64,000 nt of DNA from Modicisalibacter radicis (GCF_900961225.1 NZ_CAAHFN010000087.1:1-64000); one strand, 5' to 3'. Positions 9,020 through 18,479 are shown, numbered from the stretch's first letter. Notes: generated by a model from the sequence alone, not told the origin. Made by a program: numbers and translations.

Positions 9020-9880
9020 ATGAGTGCTTCCACTTCTCTCTACCGAGTCGGCGCCGCCCAGATCAATTGTGTGCTGGGTGACCTGACACAGAATTTCGAT
9101 ACGCACCGCCACTGGATAGCCAAGGCCCGGGAAACGGGCATCGATGTGCTCGTCTTTCCCGAGCTTTCGTTAACCGGCTATTCGTTGATGGCGCAGACGC
9201 CGCATGTGGCCATGGCCCGCGACGATCCCCGGCTTCTTGAACTGGCCCGGGCCTCGGGCGAGATGCTCACGGTGGTGGGTTTCGTCGAGACAATCGCCCG
9301 CGGGGAGTACGCCAATGCCGCCGCCCTGCTCAAGGGGGGCGAGGTCATCGCCGTGCATCGCAAGCTCAACCTGTGCACCTACGGCGGCCACGAAGAGGGC
9401 AAGCACTTCACCCCGGGCAAGCGCCTGACGCTCGCGTCGCAACGCTCGCTGTCGTGCGGGGTCATGATCTGCGCCGACCTGTGGAATCCGGGGCTGGCCC
9501 ATGCGGCGATGCTGGAGCGCCCCGATGTCCTCCTGGCGCCGATCAATGCCGCCGCCGGCCTGGTCGACGGCGACTTCGACGACGAAGGCAACTGGCTGAC
9601 CTGCCTGAGCTTCTACGCCATGATGTATGCCACGCCGATGGTCATGGCGCACCGCTACGGGCCCGAGGGCGACGCCTGGTTCTGGGGCGGCAGCTGTATC
9701 GTCGGCGTCGACGGGCGGGTCGTCGCGCGGGCCCCGGACGGCGAGGGGCTGATCAGCGCCGATATCGACCCCGAGGCCATCGCCGCGGCGCGTTACGCCC
9801 TGCCCACCCATCGCGATGCCGACACCCCGCTGGTGGCCTCGCTGCTGGCGCGTCGCCTGGAGCACGAGCGTCGCGGTTGA
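9020..9880 (+). CDS. Carbon-nitrogen hydrolase (nitrilase superfamily), copy 2
   Basis: A 286-residue enzyme closely related to the one at 3378-4220. The triad is Glu48 (FPELSLTGY), Lys115 (HRKLNLCTYGG) and Cys151 (ICADLWNP). The C-terminal LPTHRDADTPL also matches its paralogue. A CGGAGA ribosome site lies about ten bases before the ATG. It is transcribed away from the transporter operon and converges on the BMP-type transporter genes. Two versions of one amidohydrolase bracketing one transporter suggests either two related substrates or differential regulation (inference). Confidence 0.88.
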   Translation: MSASTSLYRVGAAQINCVLGDLTQNFDTHRHWIAKARETGIDVLVFPELSLTGYSLMAQTPHVAMARDDPRLLELARASGEMLTVVGFVETIARGEYANAAALLKGGEVIAVHRKLNLCTYGGHEEGKHFTPGKRLTLASQRSLSCGVMICADLWNPGLAHAAMLERPDVLLAPINAAAGLVDGDFDDEGNWLTCLSFYAMMYATPMVMAHRYGPEGDAWFWGGSCIVGVDGRVVARAPDGEGLISADIDPEAIAAARYALPTHRDADTPLVASLLARRLEHERRG

Positions 9881-9903
9881 GCCCGGCCCGCTGGCGCGAC
9901 CCT

Positions 9904-10830
9904 TCAGTGCCGATCCTGGCGGACATAGGGCTTGCCGAGGGCGGCGGGCGCCATGCCTTTTTTCGAACCGGACCAGGCGGTTACCAGCAGCACGGCGATG
10001 GTGAACAGGTAGGGCAGCATGTTCATCAGGTAGGTCGGAGCGGGTACGCCGATCGCCTGAAGGCGTGGCAACAGGGCCTCGATGGCGCCGAACAGGAAGG
10101 CGCCGGCCAGGGCCTTGAGCGGGTCCCAGCGGGCGAATACCACCAGTGCCAGGGCGATCCAGCCGCGCCCGGCCACCATGTTTTCCACCCAGATGCTGCT
10201 GCTTGCCACCGACAGGTAAGCGCCGCCCAGGCCACATAGCGCGCCGCTGGCGGTGATTGCCGCCAATTGCTGAACCTGCACCTGCACGCCTGCCACGTCG
10301 GCACTGGCGGGGTCTTCGCCCACGGCGCGGATTTTCAGACCGGCTCGGGTACGTTCCAGCAGCAACCAGAGCGCGACGCTTGTCAGCACCGTGAGATAGA
10401 CCAGGACGTCCTGGTTGAACATCAGTTGGCCGATCAATGGCACCCGATCCAGTACCGGTAGATCCAGCGGCTGCAGCCCTTCGAAACTCTTGTGGACGTA
10501 AGGCCGCCCGACCACGCCGGCGATCCCCAGCCCCACGGCCATGGTGGCCAGGCCGGCCAGTATCTGTTCGCAGCGCATGATCACCACGGCAAAGCCGAAT
10601 AACAAGGCCAGTGCCGCGCCGGCCAGCACGGCGCAGACGATGCCGATGGCCGGGTTGCCCAGTGTCAGTGTCAGTACCGCGGCGGTCATGGCGCCCAGCG
10701 CCATGTAGCCCTCGGCGCCCATGTTGAGGACACCGGCGCGCTCACAGAGCACCAGCCCCATGCTCGCCAGCGCGAGAGGGATGGCGAAAGCCGGTGTGCT
10801 GCCCAGCCAACTGGTGATGAACGGTTCCAT
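9904..10830 (-). CDS. Nucleoside-type (BMP-dependent) ABC transporter permease 2
   Basis: A 308-residue inner-membrane permease of the BPD_transp_2 class (YufQ/NupQ type). It has about eight to nine hydrophobic segments and the characteristic ERAGVLNMGAEGYMALGAM stretch near residue 28. I start it at the ATG at 10830 (MEPFITSWLGSTPAF). It is the last gene of the nucleobase operon, 14 bases after its partner permease. Family members import nucleosides, purines or related ligands in Gram-positive and some proteobacterial systems. Confidence 0.87.
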   Translation of the reverse strand: MEPFITSWLGSTPAFAIPLALASMGLVLCERAGVLNMGAEGYMALGAMTAAVLTLTLGNPAIGIVCAVLAGAALALLFGFAVVIMRCEQILAGLATMAVGLGIAGVVGRPYVHKSFEGLQPLDLPVLDRVPLIGQLMFNQDVLVYLTVLTSVALWLLLERTRAGLKIRAVGEDPASADVAGVQVQVQQLAAITASGALCGLGGAYLSVASSSIWVENMVAGRGWIALALVVFARWDPLKALAGAFLFGAIEALLPRLQAIGVPAPTYLMNMLPYLFTIAVLLVTAWSGSKKGMAPAALGKPYVRQDRH

Positions 10831-10844
10831 ATGACCTCGTGCGC

Positions 10845-11924
10845 TTAAGCGGGCTGTTTTCTTGACGGGATCAACAGTGATACGCGGTAGCTGCGGAAGA
10901 ACTGAATCATCAGCAGCGTCAGCAGCACGATGCCCTGGATCAGTACCACGATGGCGTCCGGAATGCCGTAGAACACCTTCAGCGTGCCCCCAGCGTTGTA
11001 GATGCCCGCCAGCACGATGGCCGTGGGCAGTACCGCCAGCGGATTGAAGCGGGCGATAAAGGCGATCACGATGCCGCTGAAGGTGGTGTTGATGCCGATG
11101 GTCTGGGTCAGGCGATGTTCGACACCGGTCACGATCAGGCCGCCCGCCAGTCCGGCCAGCGCGCCGGAGAGGAGGATCATCAGCGTGATGGTGGCGGTCA
11201 CCGGAATGCCGGCGGCCAGCGCCGCGGGGCGGTTGTGGCCGATGACATCGACGTAGAAACCGGTTCGGCTCTTCTGCACCAGAATCGCCATCAGCAGCGT
11301 GATACCCAGGGCGATATAGAGGCCCGAATGGAGGTTGCCGAACCCCAGGCTGGCGAGTTGCTCGCTGTCGTCGTAACGGGGCGAGACCGGAAAGCTGTTC
11401 ACCGGATCCTTCCAGGCGCCGAACAGCAGATGCTGCAACAGCAGGTAGGCCACGTTGGACAGCAGCAGGGTGACCACCAGCTCGTTCACGCCGGCCTTCA
11501 GCTTCAATATCAGCGGTACGGCGATCCACGCCGCTCCCGCGATGGCGGCGGCGATCAGCATGGTGGGCAGACGCAGGGAGTCGCTGCCGACATCATTGAG
11601 TGCCACCAGAGTCGCGCCGATGGCACCGAGCCAGAGCTGGCCTTCGATCCCCACGTTCCAGAAGCGCAGGCGCATGGCGGCGGTGGCGGACAGCCCCACC
11701 AGGATCAGTGGCACCGCCAGCGTCAACGTCTGTGCCAGCCCCATCGCGCTGAAAAAGACCTGGATCACCAGGTCGTTCAGGAGGGTCGATGCGGGCGCGC
11801 CGGCGGCCAGCAGCACCAGCAGGCCGCAGGCCAGGCCGATAAGCAGGCCAAGGGCATAGGTGGTGGTCGAGCGCAGCGTGCTGATCCGCTGGCGCCGCTC
11901 GAGAGTCAATCTGACGCTATTCAT
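10845..11924 (-). CDS. Nucleoside-type (BMP-dependent) ABC transporter permease 1
   Basis: A 359-residue inner-membrane protein (YufP/NupP type) with a long N-terminal helix, about eight further hydrophobic segments and the RLRFWNVGIEGQLWLGAIGA motif typical of this permease family. Its start overlaps the end of the ATPase gene by 8 bases, indicating translational coupling. It forms the membrane channel together with the product of 9904-10830. Confidence 0.87.
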   Translation of the reverse strand: MNSVRLTLERRQRISTLRSTTTYALGLLIGLACGLLVLLAAGAPASTLLNDLVIQVFFSAMGLAQTLTLAVPLILVGLSATAAMRLRFWNVGIEGQLWLGAIGATLVALNDVGSDSLRLPTMLIAAAIAGAAWIAVPLILKLKAGVNELVVTLLLSNVAYLLLQHLLFGAWKDPVNSFPVSPRYDDSEQLASLGFGNLHSGLYIALGITLLMAILVQKSRTGFYVDVIGHNRPAALAAGIPVTATITLMILLSGALAGLAGGLIVTGVEHRLTQTIGINTTFSGIVIAFIARFNPLAVLPTAIVLAGIYNAGGTLKVFYGIPDAIVVLIQGIVLLTLLMIQFFRSYRVSLLIPSRKQPA

Positions 11925-13437
11925 GGCCCAGGATCAGCCTCCCTATATCAGCGGCACTGGCATCGCCGGGCAATTCGCCGGTGACCCTGCCGGCGCTGAC
12001 GACACAGATGCGGTCGGACAGCGCCATGATCTCTTCCACGTCTTCGCTCACCAGCAGGCAGGCGGCACCGCCGGCGGCGGCCTCGCGCAGGCGCTGATGG
12101 ACGGCCGCGGCGGCGCGTATGTCCAGCCCGCGTGTCGGTGAGTGGGCCAGCAGCAGCTTCATGCCGCTGTCGATCTCGCGGGCCAGCAGGACTTTCTGTG
12201 CGTTGCCGCCGGAAAGCAGCCCCATTCGCCCCCGAGGCCGGGCACCGGCGATCTCGTGCCGTTCGATACTGGCCTTGGCTTCGCGCGCCATGCGGCGACG
12301 GTTGAGCCAGAGTCGCCCGAAGCGGCCGCTGACCACCGAGGTCAGCGCCAGGTTGGCAGCGATGTCGAGGTCCGACACCAGTGCGCTGGCCATGCGGTCG
12401 GCGGGAATCACGCGCAGGCCCAGCTTGCGTCGCTGTCGGGGTGACAGCCCCAGCGCATCGGCGCCGTCGACCATGACACTGCCGGCGCTGGCCGAGCGGA
12501 GGCCGCAGAGCGTTTCCACCAGTTCATGCTGGCCGTTACCGCCCACACCGGCCAGGCCCAGGATTTCACCGGCGCGCACGCGAAGGCTCACGTCGTTCAG
12601 CGCTGGTGCGCCGTCGTCGCGTTGCGCATGCAGGTGGGAGACGGCAAGCAGATCCGGCCCATGGGGCCGGACACTGCCCGGGGCCTTGTCCGGACTGACG
12701 CTTGATGCGGAGGCGCCCATCATCAGGCTGGAGATCTTCTCGATGGACAGGTCGCCGGTATCCAGCCCGGCAGCCACGGTCTTGCCACGGCGCATGATCG
12801 TCACGCGATGGCTGAAGCCGACTACCTCGCGCAACTTGTGGGTGATCAGGATGATGCTGCGGCCCGATTCCGCCATGCGACGGATAGCGCCGAGCATGGA
12901 GGAGGCTTCGGAGTCGGTCAGCACGGCGGTGGGCTCGTCCAGGATCAGGATGCGTGCACCCAGTGCCAGCACCTTGCAGATCTCGGCACGCTGCTTCTCC
13001 GCCACGGATAGCTCGCCCACCGGGCAATCGGGGTCGAGCGTGAAGCCGATCTCCCTGGCTGTGGCCAGCAGTGTGTCGCGGGCGGTGGCGCGGCGTTTCA
13101 GCCCCGGGTGATCATCGGCGGCGAGCAGCAGGTTTTCCGTCAACGTCAGACGGTCCACCAGGCGGAAATGCTGATGGACCATGCCGATGCCATGGCGCGC
13201 GCTGTCGACGGGCCTGGCGATCTTCAGCGGCTTGCCTTCCAGTTCCAGGGTGCCGGCATCGGCGCTGTACACGCCGATGAGGATATTCATCAGGGTCGAC
13301 TTGCCCGCCCCGTTCTCACCGAGCAGGGCGTGAACCTCGCCTTTGGCGAGTTCGAAGGACACCGAGTCGAGAACTCGGTGAACATCGAAGCTCTTGTCGA
13401 TGGCGCTCAGGGTCAGCAGGGCGGAACCCTGACTCAT
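11917..13437 (-). CDS. Nucleoside-type ABC transporter ATP-binding protein (two ATPase domains)
   Basis: A 506-residue fused double ATPase like RbsA, MglA and YufO. The first half has Walker A GENGAGKST, signature LSVAEKQR and Walker B ILILDEPTAVL. The second half keeps the weaker GVGGNGQ Walker-A-like loop and LSGGNAQK signature, as usual in this family. The gene overlaps the binding-protein gene by 4 bases (ATGA) and the first permease gene by 8. It energises uptake by the BMP-type system. Confidence 0.9.
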   Translation of the reverse strand: MSQGSALLTLSAIDKSFDVHRVLDSVSFELAKGEVHALLGENGAGKSTLMNILIGVYSADAGTLELEGKPLKIARPVDSARHGIGMVHQHFRLVDRLTLTENLLLAADDHPGLKRRATARDTLLATAREIGFTLDPDCPVGELSVAEKQRAEICKVLALGARILILDEPTAVLTDSEASSMLGAIRRMAESGRSIILITHKLREVVGFSHRVTIMRRGKTVAAGLDTGDLSIEKISSLMMGASASSVSPDKAPGSVRPHGPDLLAVSHLHAQRDDGAPALNDVSLRVRAGEILGLAGVGGNGQHELVETLCGLRSASAGSVMVDGADALGLSPRQRRKLGLRVIPADRMASALVSDLDIAANLALTSVVSGRFGRLWLNRRRMAREAKASIERHEIAGARPRGRMGLLSGGNAQKVLLAREIDSGMKLLLAHSPTRGLDIRAAAAVHQRLREAAAGGAACLLVSEDVEEIMALSDRICVVSAGRVTGELPGDASAADIGRLILGHE

Positions 13438-14534
13438 TGGCCGCCCCCGACCGTGCCCTGGACCAGGTAATCCATCGCCCAGAGCTGCTCATCGCCGAGG
13501 GATTCGCCGCCGGGCAGTTTCTCGGTGCCGTCCTGGGCGACCAGCGGCCCATCGAACGGGGTCAGCTCACCGGCAATGATGGCGGCGCGCTTGTCGGCGA
13601 CGACCTGCTTGACCTCGGCGGGTACGCTGTCCGGCAGCGGGGTGATATCCACGACACCCTCGGCGATGCCGGGGAAGGCGCCGTTGCGGTTGGGTTCCCA
13701 GGTGCCTGCGGCGATTGCCTCGATGGTGGGGATCAGGTACTTGTCCCAGTGGAAAACCACGGAGGTGAGGTGCCCCTTGGGCGCCTGCGCGCTCATGTCG
13801 AGCTGGAAACCGACGCTGTAGGCATCCGCTTTCTCCGCTTCGGTGAAGGGGGAGGCGGAGGACAGGTTGTTGGCGATGACTGAGGTGTCCTGCTCGAGCA
13901 GCGACTTGGTGGCCTGCCCCTCCTTCACCGGGTCCCACCAGGAGTTGGTGTATAGCACCGAGACGGACGCATCCGGGTTGCTTACCCGTACGCCACGAGC
14001 GAAGCCGTTGATATCCCAGTTGACCACGCTGACCGGAAAGCCTGCCAGCATGCCCAGCCTGTCGTTGTCGGCCACGGCGCCGGCCGCGATGCCTGCCAGA
14101 TACCAGCCTTCGTAGGTACGGGCGTAGAAGCTTTCCAGGTTGTCGGAATTGGTCGTGCCGGAAGCGTTCACGAATGCCACATGCGGGTATTTTTCGGCCG
14201 CTTCGGCAATGCCGTCGGAGTAGCCATAGGTGGTGCCGACAATGATATTGAAGCCGCGCTGTACATATAGGTCGATGGCGTTCTTCAGGGTGCTGGCGTC
14301 TTCAGGAATGCTTTCCGCCACGGCAATCGGGTAACCCAGCTCATCGGCAACCTCCTGGCGGGCGTTGTCTATCGCCTCGTTCCAGCCACCGTCGCGGGCG
14401 GTGGCGGCATAGATGAAGGCGATCCTGGGATCGCCTTGCAACTGGAAAGGCTCGGCCCGGGTCGGGTTGGCAAGCAGCAGGCTGCCGGCGATAGCGGCCA
14501 GCGAGAGCACAGGGGGCGAAATCGGGTTACGCAT
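13434..14534 (-). CDS. BMP-family (nucleoside/base) substrate-binding protein
   Basis: A 366-residue periplasmic lipoprotein-like or soluble binding protein of the Bmp/PnrA family. The chosen ATG at 14534 gives a signal peptide (MRNPISPPVLSLAAIAGSLLL) ending at about PTRA. An upstream in-frame ATG at 14612 would put a charged tail ahead of it. Family motifs are IAFIYAATARDGGWNEA, INIIVG-like FNIIVGTTYGYSD, and WWDPVKEG. No lipobox cysteine is seen. Its place between the ATPase and an oxygenase, in an operon with codA/codB-like genes, suggests a nucleobase or nucleoside ligand. Confidence 0.88.
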   Translation of the reverse strand: MRNPISPPVLSLAAIAGSLLLANPTRAEPFQLQGDPRIAFIYAATARDGGWNEAIDNARQEVADELGYPIAVAESIPEDASTLKNAIDLYVQRGFNIIVGTTYGYSDGIAEAAEKYPHVAFVNASGTTNSDNLESFYARTYEGWYLAGIAAGAVADNDRLGMLAGFPVSVVNWDINGFARGVRVSNPDASVSVLYTNSWWDPVKEGQATKSLLEQDTSVIANNLSSASPFTEAEKADAYSVGFQLDMSAQAPKGHLTSVVFHWDKYLIPTIEAIAAGTWEPNRNGAFPGIAEGVVDITPLPDSVPAEVKQVVADKRAAIIAGELTPFDGPLVAQDGTEKLPGGESLGDEQLWAMDYLVQGTVGGGQ

Positions 14535-14580
14535 CGAAGGGGGTCTCCGGGTAGGGGGCGGACTCGACGGCAGCGGTCCT

Positions 14581-15621
14581 TCAGGACTGCTCTTCCGCGC
14601 TGCGATGGGCATAGGTTTCGTTGAAGCGCGACTGGATGTAGTCGCTGGCCTTGATCGGTTCGAACTGCGCGGGCCAGTCCTCGTTCTGGCACGAGGGCAG
14701 GACCTCGATCATGGCGTCGGAGTCGGGGCCGTAGAAAAACGGGATGGAGTAGCGCTGCTTGCCGGATCTATTGATGGCGCGATGCAGGGTGGAGGCGAAG
14801 TAGCCGTTGGTCCAGCGCGCCATCAGATCGCCGACGTTGACGATGAATGCGCCGGGGATCGGTGGGGCCTGAATCCACTCGCCGGCACAATTCAGTACCT
14901 GCAGCGAGGGGATCTCATCGGTACAGAGGATGGTGAAGCATTCGTAATCGGAGTGCGGGCCGATGCCGATCTGGTGCTCGTCGATGGGGCCGTCCTGGCT
15001 CGGGTAGGATAGCACCCGCATCTGCGCCATCGGTTTGGTGCTCAGCGGCGCGAAGAAGTCCTCTTCCAGATCCAGCGCCAGCGCGAAGGCGGAAAAGATC
15101 TTCTGGCCGAAATCCAGTACGGCGCCCTGGTAATCCAGCAGCGCCTCCTTGAAACCGGGCAGGTTCTCCGGCCACTGGTTGGGGCCGTAACCGAACTTGC
15201 CGGCCATGACGTCGGGATCGTCTTCCGGCAGATCCAGCGCGATATCGAAGCCCTCATGCAGGTCGCCCAGACCTTCAATATTGGTGTTCTCTTCCAGCAG
15301 GCCGGTATAGCCGCGAAGGTTTGGAGAATTGGCGATATCGACCTTCATCTTTTCTTCGAGCGGCAGATCGAAAAATTGATGAGCGGCTTTGAACGTCCGG
15401 TCGATCACTTTCTGTGGAACGCCATGGCCCTTGGCATAGAAAAAGCCCACCTCGGTGCACGCCTTGCGCACCGCTGCGCCGACAGCATGGCGAGCGTCCA
15501 CGTCATCGCGGTACATGGCGGAAAAATCGATGACCGGTATTGACGAGAACGGGACAACGAGGCTGTCGAGGTCGCTGCTGTTGACGGCGCGGGGGCCGTT
15601 GCCGGTGAGCACTGTGGCCAT
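14581..15621 (-). CDS. 2-Oxoglutarate/Fe(II)-dependent oxygenase, isopenicillin N synthase family
   Basis: A 346-residue cytosolic oxygenase. From the ATG at 15621 (AGGA ribosome site seven bases upstream) the iron triad is His223 and Asp225 (GPHSDYE) with distal His280 (STLHRAI). The RYS motif that binds 2-oxoglutarate is at 290-292. The N-terminal IPVIDFSAMY and GFFYAKGHGV segments are typical. An in-frame ATG at 15708 lacks a good ribosome site. The fungal thymine-7-hydroxylase belongs to this family. The neighbouring nucleobase permease, deaminase and BMP transporter make a base- or nucleoside-derived substrate plausible (inference). Other members make ethylene or beta-lactams, so sequence alone does not fix the reaction. 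Confidence 0.85.
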   Translation of the reverse strand: MATVLTGNGPRAVNSSDLDSLVVPFSSIPVIDFSAMYRDDVDARHAVGAAVRKACTEVGFFYAKGHGVPQKVIDRTFKAAHQFFDLPLEEKMKVDIANSPNLRGYTGLLEENTNIEGLGDLHEGFDIALDLPEDDPDVMAGKFGYGPNQWPENLPGFKEALLDYQGAVLDFGQKIFSAFALALDLEEDFFAPLSTKPMAQMRVLSYPSQDGPIDEHQIGIGPHSDYECFTILCTDEIPSLQVLNCAGEWIQAPPIPGAFIVNVGDLMARWTNGYFASTLHRAINRSGKQRYSIPFFYGPDSDAMIEVLPSCQNEDWPAQFEPIKASDYIQSRFNETYAHRSAEEQS

Positions 15622-15963
15622 TGTCGATTCCTGATTGGGTTCCGGTCGGAGCATTGATTGACTGTGCACGTTGTTCGTCGAGTGACCGGCCAGATGGATT
15701 GCGTTCAACTTGTCTTTGCAAGGTGCGTACCAAATGGGGGAAGGCCTGGAAGGAAAAATCCAGTAGTGGGAATTGAACAGTTAGCTACCGATAGGATTGT
15801 GCATGTTGCCCAATCAGGGCTTGGCGGCCTGCAGGCGTCGTCCGGTTCAGTCGGGAGCGCCTCGGCCTGGAAAGCACGGTCATGCCTGGTTGGAAACGGG
15901 TGCGCGGAATTGGCGCGCTAGATCTCAAGAATGGGCCGGCATGGTGCGCCGGCCCGGTGTGAG
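15622..15963. other. Intergenic region within the nucleobase locus
   Basis: About 340 bases without a credible gene. The codA-side end carries a strong hairpin (15933-15955). The region 15660-15900 must contain the promoter for the oxygenase-transporter operon, but I see no clear operator. Confidence 0.45.
15933..15955 (-). terminator. Hairpin downstream of the cytosine-deaminase-like gene
   Basis: GGGCCGGC (15933-15940) and GCCGGCCC (15948-15955) form a perfect 8-bp GC stem with a 7-nt loop, nine bases past the stop codon at 15964. On the minus strand ATTCTTG follows, a weak T-tract. It probably separates the codB-pucR-codA unit from the oxygenase-transporter unit. Confidence 0.6.
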
Positions 15964-17214
15964 TCACGCTGAAATATAGCGTTCGCTGGTTACCCGCGAG
16001 GGTTCACGCTGCATGATGATCTCGCCCTGACGGACCGAGAGCAGGACTTCACCCTGGTTGCGCAGCACGCTGTAGTCGTCTTCCCCGTCAAGCAGGATGA
16101 AATTGCCGGGCCTGCCGGTTTCGATGCCGTAGCGATCCTGGATGTTCAGGGTGCGGGCGCTGTTGTCGGTGATCAGGTCGAGTGCGCTCTCGAAGTCGCG
16201 ATAGCCCATCATCTGGCAGATATGCAGGCCGAAATCCAGGCTGCGCAGCAGTTTTCCATTACCGAGGGAGTACCAGGGGTCGAAGATCGAATCCTCGGCG
16301 AAGCAGACGTTGATACCGGCGTCACGCAGCTCCTTGACTCGTGTCAGGCCGCGACGTTTCGGGTAGCTGTCGAACCTGCCCTGCAGGTGGATGCTTTCCG
16401 TGGGGCAGGAGATGAAATTGATGCCGGAGTTCTTCAGCAGACGGAACAGTTTGGAGCAGTAGGCGTTGTCGTAGGAGTGCATCGCCGTGGTGTGGCTGGC
16501 GGTGACGCGCGGGCCCAGCTCGTTGAACAGCGCTTCGCAGGCGAGTACTTCGAGAAAACGGGAGTGGGGGTCGTCGATCTCGTCACAGTGTACATCCACC
16601 AGGCGGTCGTACTTCCTCGCCAGCCCGATCACCGTCTTCATCGATTCCACGCCCAGCTCGCGGGTGTACTCGAAGTGCGGGATACCGCCGACCACATCGG
16701 CGCCGAACTCCAGCGCCTCTTCCATCAGCTGTAAGCCGTCGGGAAAGGAGAGCAGACCATCCTGGGGAAAGGCGACCACCTGTAGATCGATCTTCTCCTT
16801 GAGTTCGTCGCGCAGGGTACAAAGGGTCTTCAGGCCTATCAGGCTGGGGTCGGAGATATCCGCATGGGTGCGGATATGCTGCACGCCGTTCCGTACCAGA
16901 AGCTCGATGGTGTCCAGTACGCGGCGACGAATATCGGCCTCGTCCAGCATCGGCTTGCGTTCGCTCCAGCGCTCGATGCCCTCGAACAGGGTGCCGCTCT
17001 GGTTCCAGTTGGGTTCCCCGGCGGTCAGCGCCGCATCCAGGTGGATGTGGGGCTCCACGAAGGGTGCGCACAGCAGTTTGCCGCCGGCATCGATGGCCCC
17101 TTCGGGGCAAGCGATGGCGTCGCCTTGTTCGCCGATCCGGCCGAATAGCCCATCGGCGATCTCCAGGGTGTGGAGCTGGGGTTTGTGCCGCAGGCGGGCG
17201 TTAACGATTTTCAT
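15964..17214 (-). CDS. codA: Cytosine deaminase-like amidohydrolase
   Basis: A 416-residue metal-dependent amidohydrolase that would deaminate cytosine to uracil or act on a related base. Metal ligands match E. coli CodA: His56 and His58 (EPHIHLDA), His209 (VHCDEIDDP), His241 (SHTTAMHSY) and Asp308. Glu212 is the acid/base, and Gln151 in AFPQDG is the base-binding residue. Just after the metal Asp, the E. coli GHDD sequence reads AEDS here, so the residue equivalent to Asp314 is Ser309. That position tunes base selectivity in E. coli, so the physiological substrate may differ from cytosine. Adjacent pucR-type and codB-type genes support a nucleobase role. Confidence 0.82.
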   Translation of the reverse strand: MKIVNARLRHKPQLHTLEIADGLFGRIGEQGDAIACPEGAIDAGGKLLCAPFVEPHIHLDAALTAGEPNWNQSGTLFEGIERWSERKPMLDEADIRRRVLDTIELLVRNGVQHIRTHADISDPSLIGLKTLCTLRDELKEKIDLQVVAFPQDGLLSFPDGLQLMEEALEFGADVVGGIPHFEYTRELGVESMKTVIGLARKYDRLVDVHCDEIDDPHSRFLEVLACEALFNELGPRVTASHTTAMHSYDNAYCSKLFRLLKNSGINFISCPTESIHLQGRFDSYPKRRGLTRVKELRDAGINVCFAEDSIFDPWYSLGNGKLLRSLDFGLHICQMMGYRDFESALDLITDNSARTLNIQDRYGIETGRPGNFILLDGEDDYSVLRNQGEVLLSVRQGEIIMQREPSRVTSERYISA

Positions 17215-17224
17215 GAGAACCTCT

Positions 17225-18478
17225 TCAATGATCCCTCGCCGTGGGGAGCTGGCTGTCGATATCGTGATGCTGAAATAGAATCTGCTCGATCAGCAGGGCG
17301 TTCTGCAGGTTGAGCCGCACGAAGGCATCGCCAAGGCGATGGTCGATCAGTTGCTCGATCCGTTTCAGGCGGTGTCTCAAGGTGTTGCGGTGGACACCCA
17401 GGCTTTCGGCGGTCTGCTGCTGGTTGCCGAACAGATTCAGGTACTGGGTCAGGGTTTCTTTCAGCTGCAACGACCGGTCATCCCGGGCGAAGCAGAGGCT
17501 GCCAAGCTGCTGCTGGCAGAACTGGGCCAGCAGGTTGCGCTGGGGGATCGCCGCGAACAGACGGGCGATGCCCAGCTGGTCGTAGAAAAACAGCCGCTGG
17601 CCACCGTGCTGCACGGCAAACTGCACCGCCTGCCGGGATTGCTCAACGGCGGATGAGAGCTGGCTGAGCCCCGGCTGCAGGTCGCTGGCGCCGGCATAGA
17701 GTGTCAGCTCCGGCATCCGGCTCTGTAGCTGGCTCAGCGCGGCGTCAAGGTCGTCGGACAAGGCGCTGGCGTGGTTCCTGTCCGCGGGCCAGATGGCGAT
17801 CAGATCCTGCTCCAGCACCAGTACGGGCCAGTCGATGCCGCGTCGTTTCAGCAGCTCGCCGAATTGTTGTTCCAGTTGGTTGCGCTGATGGATCAGTTGC
17901 CAGCGCTGGTCGGGATCCTCGCTGAGCAGGCGCTGGTGAAAGGCCGAAAGGCGCACGGACACCACCGCATAAGGACGGTCGTCGTTCAGGCCCAGCTCGG
18001 CGGCGCGCAGGTGGATGAGCTCCGGCGCGTCGGCGAAGCCGTTGATCAGTCGGGTCAAGAACAGCTTGGTGGACTGGCCGATCAGGTTGTCCTGAACGAT
18101 GGCGTTACTGATCACCTCGGTCACCAGCACCATCTTCAGCGAGTAGGGCTGCTCGAGAATCGGGAAATTGAGCGAGTTGGCGAGATCCAGAACACCGGCG
18201 GGGATCTCGCGGATATACTCGGGGCCGGTGAGTATCACCAGTCCCGCGACCTGGTGTTCCACCGCCTCGTTCACCAGTTGCTTCAGGTTGGCTTCGCTGC
18301 GATGCAGGTTGATACCGGTGACGAATACCAGCTCGCCGCCCCGCACCCACGCCGCGATGGTGTCGTTTTCCGCGACATAGGGCCAGCGAACGGGGCGGTT
18401 TCCGCCCTGCAGGCCAGCCCGGAAACGGATTTCCTCCAGGCCGGGCAGCCGCGGTATCTCGGCGCAGGTTATCGCCAT
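17225..18478 (-). CDS. PucR-family transcriptional regulator
   Basis: A 417-residue regulator. The N-terminal PucR domain (about residues 5-125, ITCAEIPRLPGLEEIRFRAG...) is followed by a CdaR/GGDEF-like middle domain. The C-terminal helix-turn-helix of the PucR/CdaR type is NQQQTAESLGVHRNTLRHRL near residues 365-385. PucR-type regulators commonly control purine and other nitrogen-compound catabolism. The gene lies between the codB-like and codA-like genes, one base from the former and ten from the latter. It most likely regulates this locus. Confidence 0.87.
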   Translation of the reverse strand: MAITCAEIPRLPGLEEIRFRAGLQGGNRPVRWPYVAENDTIAAWVRGGELVFVTGINLHRSEANLKQLVNEAVEHQVAGLVILTGPEYIREIPAGVLDLANSLNFPILEQPYSLKMVLVTEVISNAIVQDNLIGQSTKLFLTRLINGFADAPELIHLRAAELGLNDDRPYAVVSVRLSAFHQRLLSEDPDQRWQLIHQRNQLEQQFGELLKRRGIDWPVLVLEQDLIAIWPADRNHASALSDDLDAALSQLQSRMPELTLYAGASDLQPGLSQLSSAVEQSRQAVQFAVQHGGQRLFFYDQLGIARLFAAIPQRNLLAQFCQQQLGSLCFARDDRSLQLKETLTQYLNLFGNQQQTAESLGVHRNTLRHRLKRIEQLIDHRLGDAFVRLNLQNALLIEQILFQHHDIDSQLPTARDH

Positions 18479-18479
18479 A

